Below, piece by piece: positions 5,608 to 11,084 of a stretch of 11,084 bases of DNA. Numbering within the stretch: the stretch's first letter is position 1; each line of letters starts with the position of its first letter. Both the position numbers and the translations under genes were made by a program. Origin of the DNA: Scybalousia_A sp963588535 (GTDB lineage Bacteria; Bacteroidota; Bacteroidia; Bacteroidales; P3); the NCBI GenBank assembly GCA_963588535.1, contig CAVAII010000166.1, positions 1-11,084 of the forward strand. The letters run 5' to 3'. The notes beneath the pieces were generated by a model. The model ran no database searches. It was given only the letters and a program-made list of their open reading frames with translations, and was not told where the DNA came from.

Positions 5608-7116
5608 TTAGTGAGAAGCAATATATGATAAGATATTATCAACGCTTACTCTCTCTTGTTGCATAGTATCTCTTAGACGAATAGTTACGCTATTGTCCTT
5701 GATAGAGTCGTTATCCACTGTAATACAATAAGGTGTACCTATTGCATCTTGTCTTCTGTAACGTTTGCCAATAGTATCTTTCTCCTCGCAATGAACACGC
5801 ATGGTATTTTTTAGGGTATCGTATATTGCGTGAGCCATTTCTGGTAAACCATCTTTATTAACTAACGGCAAGATACTTACTTTGTATGGAGCCAATTGCT
5901 TAGGCAAACTCAATACCGTACGAGTTGATCCGTCTTCTAACTGTTCTTCTTTGTATGCTTGCGAGAAAACAGCTAAGAAAGTACGATCCAAACCTATTGA
6001 AGTCTCAACACAATATGGTGTGTAACTTTCATTTATCTCTGAATCGAAATATTGAATCTTTTTGCCCGAAAATTCTTGATGACGTTTAAGGTCAAAGTCA
6101 GTCCTTGAGTGGATACCTTCCAATTCTTTGAAACCAAATGGAAATTCGAACTCAATATCTGTTGCTGCATTAGCATAATGAGCCAATTTCTCGTGATCAT
6201 GAAAACGATATTTCTCCTTTGGAATACCCATTGATAGATGCCAATTCAAACGTTCTTGTTTCCAATAGTTGAACCACTCCATTTCTGTTCCTGGACGGCA
6301 GAAAAATTCCATTTCCATCTGTTCAAATTCTCTCATTCTAAAGATAAACTGACGAGCAACTATCTCATTACGAAACGCTTTTCCGATTTGAGCAATACCA
6401 AATGGGATTTTCATTCTACTAGTCTTTTGAACATTTAGGTAATTGACAAATATACCTTGAGCGGTTTCGGGTCTTAGGTAGATAGTGTCGCTTCCCTCGG
6501 CGGTAGAACCTACTTGTGTTGAGAACATTAGATTGAATTGACGGATATCTGTCCAATTGCGTGTGCCTGATATCGGACAAACTATTCCTAACTCCTCAAT
6601 TAAGGCTTTTAAACCCTTTAGATCGTTGGCGTTCATCAGATCAGCAAACCTTTGATGAATATCTTCGATTTGTTGTTTGTAGCCTTGAACTCTTTCGCTT
6701 GTAGCCAAAAATTGTTCTTCGTTGAAGGCGTCTTTGAAACGTTTCTTTGCCTTTGCAACTTCTTTGTTAATTTTTTCTTCTATTTTGGCAATATGATCCT
6801 CGATTAACACATCGGCACGATAACGTTTCTTGCTATCCTTGTTATCTATCATAGGATCGTTGAAAGCATCCACATGGCCAGAGGCTTTCCATATCTTAGG
6901 GTGCATAAATATAGCACTATCTATTCCAACAATATTGTCGTGCAACTGAGTCATATATTTCCACCAATATTGTTTGATATTGTTTTTTAACTCTGTACCA
7001 TTAGGACCGTAGTCATAGACAGCAGCCAAACCATCATACAATTCGCTCGAAGGGAATATAAATCCGTATTCTTTTGCGTGCGAAACTATCTTCTTAAATA
7101 ACTCTTCACTATTCAT
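5608..7116 (-). CDS. glyS: Glycyl-tRNA synthetase, single-subunit (alpha2) type
   Basis: This 502-residue cytosolic class II aminoacyl-tRNA synthetase charges tRNA-Gly with glycine. The protein opens with the family's ELYDGLAAVYDYGPNG (25-40). Class II signatures follow: the motif 1 region with KIWKASGHVDAF (74-85), the glycine-pocket segment YLRPETAQGIFVNY (213-226), motif 2 around GIAQIGKAFRNEI (240-252), and motif 3 YCVETSIGLDRTFLAVF (368-384). The C-terminal anticodon-binding domain spans about 405-500 with RYRRQDAIGTPYCITVD (452-468). A Lys/Glu-rich insertion (about 105-170) is probably helical. Length agrees with bacterial and eukaryotic-like homodimeric GlyRS and not with the separate alpha and beta subunits. 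It lies 121 bp downstream of rho on the same strand and may be transcribed from its own promoter. Confidence 0.97.
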   Translation of the reverse strand: MNSEELFKKIVSHAKEYGFIFPSSELYDGLAAVYDYGPNGTELKNNIKQYWWKYMTQLHDNIVGIDSAIFMHPKIWKASGHVDAFNDPMIDNKDSKKRYRADVLIEDHIAKIEEKINKEVAKAKKRFKDAFNEEQFLATSERVQGYKQQIEDIHQRFADLMNANDLKGLKALIEELGIVCPISGTRNWTDIRQFNLMFSTQVGSTAEGSDTIYLRPETAQGIFVNYLNVQKTSRMKIPFGIAQIGKAFRNEIVARQFIFRMREFEQMEMEFFCRPGTEMEWFNYWKQERLNWHLSMGIPKEKYRFHDHEKLAHYANAATDIEFEFPFGFKELEGIHSRTDFDLKRHQEFSGKKIQYFDSEINESYTPYCVETSIGLDRTFLAVFSQAYKEEQLEDGSTRTVLSLPKQLAPYKVSILPLVNKDGLPEMAHAIYDTLKNTMRVHCEEKDTIGKRYRRQDAIGTPYCITVDNDSIKDNSVTIRLRDTMQQERVSVDNILSYIASH

Positions 7117-7157
7117 TTGAAATAATTTTTTCTCTTTTTTGTTAATACTTAATTTAT

Positions 7158-7165
7158 CAAATCTA
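7158..7165 (-). promoter_or_regulatory. -7 promoter element for glyS
   Basis: The minus strand reads TAGATTTG, a match to TAnnTTTG, ending 41 bp before the glyS ATG. No -33 TTTG is found at proper spacing. It suggests that glyS can be transcribed independently of rho. Confidence 0.45.
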
Positions 7166-7219
7166 AGTATTCGATAGATATCTTTATATCTTTATTCAAA
7201 TATTTGTGTATTGATTGTT

Positions 7220-7237
7220 ATTCTAACTATTTAGAAT
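7220..7237 (-). other. Hairpin abutting the rho stop codon
   Basis: ATTCTAA and TTAGAAT form a perfect 7-bp stem (7231-7237 with 7220-7226 on the minus strand) around a 4-nt loop, starting at the first base after the rho TAA. No T-tract follows, so it is not a canonical intrinsic terminator. It could instead protect the 3' end or act as a weak pause between rho and glyS. Confidence 0.45.
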
Positions 7238-9085
7238 TTAACCATTCATATTCAACAAAAATTCTTCGTTGGAATGAGTGTTAGACATTCTATTCTTGAT
7301 TAGATCCATTGCCTCGTTAGGATTCATATCTGCGATATAGTTACGCAAGATTAACATTCTATTCAAAATAGTCTCAGGAAGCAACAAATCATCTCTTCTG
7401 GTAGAAGAAGCAACTAAGTCAATAGCAGGGTAGATACGTTTGTTAGAAAGTTTTCTATCCAATTGCAACTCCATATTACCCGTACCCTTGAACTCTTCAA
7501 AGATAACCTCGTCCATTTTTGAGCCAGTCTCGATAAGAGCAGTAGCAATAATAGTTAGAGAACCGCCATTCTCTATATTTCTTGCGGCACCAAAGAAACG
7601 TTTTGGTTTTTGAAGAGCATTAGCCTCGACACCACCTGACAAAACCTTACCACTAGCAGGAGCAACAGTGTTATAGGCTCTTGCTAATCTTGTAATACTA
7701 TCCAAAACTATAACAACATCGTGACCACATTCTACCATACGTTTGGCTTTTTCCAAAACAATGTTAGCAATCTTGACATGTCTTTCGGCAGGTTCGTCAA
7801 AGGTAGAAGCAATAACCTCTGCATTAACTGTACGTTGCATATCGGTTACCTCTTCTGGTCTTTCGTCTATTAGAAGTACGATAAGATAAACCTCAGGGTG
7901 ATTAGCAGCAATAGCATTAGCGACATCTTTCAAAAGAGTAGTCTTTCCTGTCTTAGGAGGTGCAACAATCATAGCACGTTGTCCCTTACCTATAGGAGTA
8001 AATAAGTCAATAATCCTAGTAGATAGGTTTTGAGCAGAATGACCTGTAAGACGGAATTTTTCCTCAGGGAATAATGGTGTAAGATATTCAAAAGGTATTC
8101 TATCACGAATAGATTCTGGACGTCTGCCATTAATACTCATTACATTAACCATAGGAAAATATTTCTCACCTTCTTTTGGTGGACGAATCATACCATGAAC
8201 TGTGTCTCCTGTCTTTAAGGCAAAGAACTTGGCTTGCGACATTGATATATAGATATCATCAGGAGAGTTTAGATAATTATAATCTGACGAACGTAAGAAA
8301 CCATATCCGTCAGGCATTAGTTCTAATACGCCTTCGGCTTCTATCAATCCTTCAACATCTGATATTAATACTGGTTTAGGTTCTTCTTTTGGAATATTAG
8401 GTGTAGGAGTAGGAGTGGTAGTAGATGGAGTAGTAGGTTTTTGTTGAGCAATAGGAGGTCTCATCGTAGGAGATACTCTCTTTTCTACATTATTAATATT
8501 ATTAGTAGGTGTCTCGGTTTTGGTGTCATTAGGTCTTGCAGTCGGCATTTGAGGTCTTGGAGTAGGCATTTGAGCATTGTTAGAAACAACGTTTTGAGTT
8601 GGACGTTTGAATTGAAAATCTGGTATATTCAAATCCTCAACTTTTGGTGTCTCAGGTAGTTTGGATATATTCAAATCTTTTACTATTTGCTTTTTTGCTT
8701 GAGATAGCGTCTCACTCATTGTACTTGGCGTAGCAGAAAGTGTATTTGTAGGATTAGAACCTGCAATTGGTTTTGGTTTGATGTGAGTTCGTGGACGCTT
8801 AGTTGGTTGTGGAGTTGCTGTTTGTTCTGCATTAGTTTTTTCTACTGGCTCTTGGTCTATAGTTTGGTCTTTTTTAGCAGGACGTCCTCGCTTTTTAGGA
8901 GCAGGAGTAGTAACTTCGCTATCTTTTGTTGGAGTTGGGTCTGGATGCTCTGCTTGAAAATCCAAAATTTTGTATATCAAATCTTGGGATTCTGTGATAC
9001 GAGCAGTTTTAGGTATCTCCATTTGCTTTGCAATAGCCTTTAACTCGGGTAAAGAAAGCTGTTCTAATTGTGCTTTATTGTACAT
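7238..9085 (-). CDS. rho: Transcription termination factor Rho with long disordered insertion
   Basis: This 615-residue protein is a hexameric RNA-dependent ATPase that terminates transcription. The N-terminal helical Rho-N domain spans about 4-44. It is followed by a roughly 195-residue Pro/Thr/Asn/Lys-rich, apparently disordered insertion (about 50-245) containing an AT-hook-like KKRGRPAKK (64-72) and short repeats such as MPTPRPQ/MPTARPN (173-186). The cold-shock RNA-binding domain (about 248-320) has GYGFLRS (260-266). The ATPase core carries Walker A APPKTGKTTLL (375-385), Walker B VVIVLDSITRLARAYN (457-472), the Q-loop region SGGVEANALQKPKRFFGAARN (483-503), the R-loop region TGSKMDEVIFEEFKGTGNMEL (520-540), and an arginine-finger segment LDRKLSNKRIYP (542-553). 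E. coli Rho is about 420 residues, so the extra length is almost all in the insertion. A leader of about 115 nt may allow autoregulation. Confidence 0.97.
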   Translation of the reverse strand: MYNKAQLEQLSLPELKAIAKQMEIPKTARITESQDLIYKILDFQAEHPDPTPTKDSEVTTPAPKKRGRPAKKDQTIDQEPVEKTNAEQTATPQPTKRPRTHIKPKPIAGSNPTNTLSATPSTMSETLSQAKKQIVKDLNISKLPETPKVEDLNIPDFQFKRPTQNVVSNNAQMPTPRPQMPTARPNDTKTETPTNNINNVEKRVSPTMRPPIAQQKPTTPSTTTPTPTPNIPKEEPKPVLISDVEGLIEAEGVLELMPDGYGFLRSSDYNYLNSPDDIYISMSQAKFFALKTGDTVHGMIRPPKEGEKYFPMVNVMSINGRRPESIRDRIPFEYLTPLFPEEKFRLTGHSAQNLSTRIIDLFTPIGKGQRAMIVAPPKTGKTTLLKDVANAIAANHPEVYLIVLLIDERPEEVTDMQRTVNAEVIASTFDEPAERHVKIANIVLEKAKRMVECGHDVVIVLDSITRLARAYNTVAPASGKVLSGGVEANALQKPKRFFGAARNIENGGSLTIIATALIETGSKMDEVIFEEFKGTGNMELQLDRKLSNKRIYPAIDLVASSTRRDDLLLPETILNRMLILRNYIADMNPNEAMDLIKNRMSNTHSNEEFLLNMNG

Positions 9086-9207
9086 ATTGAGTTACAATTA
9101 TATTATATGTTTGTGTGATTATTATTTATTCTCTTAACATTGTTTTTCAGGAATTATTTTGCTATCAAAAAATGAATAAAACAAAATGTAGATGGAAAAA
9201 CTTTTGG

Positions 9208-9215
9208 CAAAATTA
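9208..9215 (-). promoter_or_regulatory. -7 promoter element candidate for rho
   Basis: The minus strand reads TAATTTTG, matching TAnnTTTG. It ends 122 bp before the rho ATG, implying a leader of roughly 115 nt. There is no clear -33 element, and the surrounding sequence is so AT-rich that chance matches are likely. Confidence 0.35.
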
Positions 9216-9322
9216 CAAATTAATTTTTAATTGAAATGTATTTTAGAGAAGAAAATTTGAGGGTAACGCTCTAAAAAAATCTAAACCCTACTAATAAACA
9301 AATAGTTAGAGAGTAGATAAAC

Positions 9323-9332
9323 NNNNNNNNNN
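9323..9332. other. Scaffold gap (ten Ns)
   Basis: A run of exactly ten undetermined bases marks a contig join. The true missing length may differ from ten. The flanks share short complementary words, GAGTAGA at 9311-9317 on the left and TCTACTC at 9385-9391 on the right. Confidence 0.97.
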
Positions 9333-9471
9333 GGATTTTTGAGTTTTAGAAAATGGAATTTCTAAGGCAAAACATTTTTTCTTTTCTACTCAAAAAAGCA
9401 AAATCATAGATAAATTACCTAATTTATAATGTATTTATGAGAGAATATGGCTTTAAGAGAAAAAAATTGTT

Positions 9472-9479
9472 TAACTTTG
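9472..9479 (+). promoter_or_regulatory. -7 promoter element for the membrane-protein gene at 9523
   Basis: TAACTTTG followed by CA is a strong match to TAnnTTTG. Transcription would start near 9485-9487, leaving a leader of about 37 nt. No clear -33 TTTG is seen at 19-21 bp spacing. Confidence 0.55.
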
Positions 9480-9480
9480 C

Positions 9481-9515
9481 AACCAAATTAGTAGTATAAA
9501 CAAACAAATTTGGTT
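9481..9515. repeat. 9-bp inverted repeat between promoter and start codon
   Basis: AACCAAATT (9481-9489) and AATTTGGTT (9507-9515) are exact inverted copies separated by 17 bp. The left arm spans the predicted transcription start, which fits an operator better than a leader-RNA hairpin. The right arm ends 7 bp before the ATG. Confidence 0.6.
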
Positions 9516-9522
9516 AAGAATA

Positions 9523-10002
9523 ATGAAAAGATATATTCAAATCCTAAGGATTTCTTGGACTTCTACCTTGGTTATGGCTGTCTTTGCCACGATTCTAACA
9601 TTGCTTATCCCCTTAGTATTAAGTAATAAAGCAGCAGTAAATGAGAATCATTGGTATTGGACTAATGTTGGGGCAGTGTTATTAATTGCTTTCTTGGTAG
9701 TGTTTGCTAATAAGTACGAGAGAAAACAGATTAAGAACTTAAAAACAAAAGATTTGATAACAAAGATTACTAAATACAAATCAGTATATACTAAACAAAT
9801 GCTGTGCTATGTACTTATTTGTATAGTGTGCTTTGTGGTGGTGATTTTAAGTAAGCAGACACTTGCTTTGGTATTTGATATTTTGTCTATATTACTAATT
9901 GTTACTCACAGACCTACGGATATCAAAGTAAAGTTTGATTTAAGCCTAACTAATGAGGAACTCTCTAAGTTCAATCACTTGAAATTTGGTAAAAATAATT
10001 AA
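9523..10002 (+). CDS. Hypothetical four-helix inner-membrane protein
   Basis: I do not recognise this 159-residue protein. It shows four hydrophobic segments at about 12-34, 46-63, 92-110 and 112-127, arranged as two hairpins. Between them lies a strongly basic cytoplasmic-type loop (64-90, with KYERKQIKNLKTKDLITKITKYK), and a soluble C-terminal tail follows (about 128-159), beginning HRPTDIKVKFDLSLTNEELSKF. The two-hairpin layout with a charged tail is common among small Bacteroidota membrane proteins of unknown role. It has its own promoter and lies 67 bp upstream of the outer-membrane barrel gene, which has a separate promoter, so a functional link is not established. Start choice: the ATG at 9523 is followed by a basic MKRY and the first helix, and no upstream in-frame ATG fits the leader. 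Confidence 0.75.
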   Translation: MKRYIQILRISWTSTLVMAVFATILTLLIPLVLSNKAAVNENHWYWTNVGAVLLIAFLVVFANKYERKQIKNLKTKDLITKITKYKSVYTKQMLCYVLICIVCFVVVILSKQTLALVFDILSILLIVTHRPTDIKVKFDLSLTNEELSKFNHLKFGKNN

Positions 10003-10041
10003 AAAAATAAGATTTTTTAGTCATATAACGGAATTTATTCT

Positions 10042-10049
10042 TATATTTG
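10042..10049 (+). promoter_or_regulatory. -7 promoter element for the outer-membrane barrel gene
   Basis: TATATTTG followed by CA matches TAnnTTTG and ends 20 bp before the ATG at 10070, giving a leader of about 14 nt, similar to the operon at the left end. Confidence 0.6.
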
Positions 10050-10069
10050 CAAATCAATTTTGAGATATT

Positions 10070-11056
10070 ATGAGATACAAGAGATATATAATTGCTTTAT
10101 TGATCGTTTTCGTATGCGTAAGTAGTGCAAACGCTCAAAGATATTTGGATAACGCTATTCGTCGTCCTGATGATAATAGAAACAAGATACGTTTAGGTTT
10201 GCGTTTAGGTGCTAATATTAGCGACTTGACTAGTGCTAATGGCCTGGATATATGGAATGGCTTGATGTTCTTTGATATGAACGAAAAGTACATTGGTTTT
10301 ACCGACACAAGAAGTAAATTTGGTTTCAACGCAGGTATTAGTGCTCAGTTGAAGTTATGGAATCGTTGGTACGTTCAGGCAGGTTTGATTTACACAACCA
10401 AAGGTTATAAGATTAATTCGCAAGAAGTTGATATCGATGTCAATGCTCACTATGTGCAGTTGCCTTTGGAGATGATTTATAAGTATCCTATCGGAAGTTT
10501 TGATTTATTAGTTTCTGGCGGATTGTTCTTAGGCGTTGGTGTTAACGGAATGTCGCATTTTTATGACCATTATGGCGAAGGTGCTGACCCAAGACAATTC
10601 CACGATGCTATAAAAAGACCTCATATTGACGAAGAAATGGGCGTCTATGACTTAATCGGTTGCGACCCTACGGTACATGGTGCTAATGTTTATTGGTCAG
10701 ACGATGATGATACCTTCTTTTCTGATGGTACATATATGATAGATGGTGGTGTTCAGTTAGGTTTGGGATTTGAATACAAGAGTTTTCAATTTATGATCAA
10801 CTATCAATTCTCGCTTACCTATTTATATGACTATAATTACGATTTTTCTTCTCGTTATATCACAAAGGCACAGAATGAGAATGTAGTTGATGCGTCCGAT
10901 CCTGCTTATAGTCAATATTATAACACTAATGGAGAGTTTTATCACAATTCTTTTGAATATTTTTATCAAGATGTAATGACTTCTCCTCGTCATCACGCAC
11001 TTACTTTTACAGTTACGTTTTTCTTTGATAAGTTTAAACATGGTTTGAAGTTATGA
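10070..11056 (+). CDS. PorT-like outer-membrane beta-barrel protein
   Basis: This 328-residue exported protein has a signal peptide (1-22, cleavage after ANA before Gln23). The barrel begins with RLGLRLGANISDLTS (41-55), characteristic of the PorT/OMP_b-brl_2 family. Alternating amphipathic strands follow: FGFNAGISAQLKL (84-96), WYVQAGLIYTTKGYKI (100-115), HYVQLPLEMIYKY (127-139), FDLLVSGGLFLGVGVNG (144-160), GGVQLGLGFEYKSFQFMINYQF (226-247) and a final HALTFTVTFFF (309-319). Between strands is a long acidic, probably surface-exposed loop (about 161-222) with WSDDDDTFF at 209-217, and another Tyr/Asn-rich loop (about 252-305). Such loops are longer than in minimal eight-stranded relatives. 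The stop codon overlaps the ATG of the next gene. The role is unknown: many proteins with this domain are annotated as porins without evidence, and a specific role in type IX secretion cannot be inferred. Confidence 0.85.
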   Translation: MRYKRYIIALLIVFVCVSSANAQRYLDNAIRRPDDNRNKIRLGLRLGANISDLTSANGLDIWNGLMFFDMNEKYIGFTDTRSKFGFNAGISAQLKLWNRWYVQAGLIYTTKGYKINSQEVDIDVNAHYVQLPLEMIYKYPIGSFDLLVSGGLFLGVGVNGMSHFYDHYGEGADPRQFHDAIKRPHIDEEMGVYDLIGCDPTVHGANVYWSDDDDTFFSDGTYMIDGGVQLGLGFEYKSFQFMINYQFSLTYLYDYNYDFSSRYITKAQNENVVDASDPAYSQYYNTNGEFYHNSFEYFYQDVMTSPRHHALTFTVTFFFDKFKHGLKL

Positions 11057-11084
11057 TAAAGAAATTGATATCTATATTGATGGT
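11053..11084 (+). CDS. N-terminus of a further gene, cut by the window edge
   Basis: An ATG at 11053 overlaps the barrel gene stop in an ATGA arrangement (11053-11056), a typical sign of translational coupling. The ten visible codons read MIKKLISILM, basic then hydrophobic, as at the start of a signal peptide. This suggests another exported or lipid-anchored envelope protein in the same operon. The frame stays open to the window end. Confidence 0.55.
   Translation, partial: MIKKLISILM

Larger units (their letters stand above)
9086..9522. other. Intergenic region with rho leader, scaffold gap and promoter of the next unit
   Basis: These 437 bases between divergent rho and the 9523 gene contain no credible gene. 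They hold the rho leader (about 9086-9202), a rho -7 candidate at 9208-9215, ten Ns at 9323-9332, an imperfect inverted repeat just right of the gap (9336-9353 with 9382-9396), and the -7 element plus inverted repeat serving the downstream gene (9472-9515). True length is unknown because of the gap. Confidence 0.7.

Noticed and set aside
8176..9043. Plus-strand open frames opposite the rho insertion
   Set aside because: They lie wholly antisense to a well-supported rho gene; their Ser/Arg/Trp/Leu-rich make-up is simply the reverse complement of Pro/Thr/Asn/Gln/Lys-rich codons.
10070..11056. Type IX secretion component PorT
   Set aside because: Only the general PorT-like barrel domain is visible, which is shared by many unrelated outer-membrane proteins; no other secretion genes are present.

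Overview
This AT-rich window (roughly one third G+C by eye) comes from a Bacteroidota bacterium, most likely an uncultured gut or rumen-type Bacteroidales. The support is: TAnnTTTG-type -7 promoter elements ahead of most transcription units; no clear Shine-Dalgarno sequences; a Rho factor with a long disordered insertion; a GH29 alpha-L-fucosidase with an Ala-Gln signal cleavage site; and a PorT-like outer-membrane beta-barrel protein. A run of ten Ns at 9323-9332 marks a scaffold gap, so this is probably a draft or metagenome assembly.

Layout. (1) 79-2433, plus strand: an apparent operon of a membrane-anchored family-2 glycosyltransferase-like protein whose catalytic DxD appears lost, an ECF-type sigma factor, and a GNAT acetyltransferase. 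(2) 2427-4151, minus strand: a secreted GH29 alpha-L-fucosidase, convergent with the GNAT gene and overlapping it by 7 bp. (3) 4375-5145, plus strand: truA, divergent from the fucosidase. (4) 5146-5607: a 462-bp gene-free stretch between convergent truA and glyS. It holds four 21-bp tandem units with a palindromic core, flanked by a 17-bp direct repeat and two mutually exclusive hairpins. (5) 5608-9085, minus strand: glyS, preceded by rho, whose roughly 195-residue Pro/Thr/Asn-rich insertion is the most striking protein feature. (6) 9086-9522: rho leader, scaffold gap and inverted repeats. (7) 9523-11084, plus strand: an unrecognised four-helix membrane protein, a PorT-like outer-membrane barrel, and the first ten codons of a further gene coupled to the barrel gene by an ATGA overlap.

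Most genes are housekeeping: tRNA modification, tRNA charging, transcription termination and a sigma factor. Accessory functions are the fucosidase (release of fucose from host or dietary glycans) and the envelope proteins. I found no complete defence system, prophage or transposon. The least explained item is the tandem palindromic array at 5365-5448. The best biological leads are the Rho insertion and the glycosyltransferase fold lacking its metal-binding motif.
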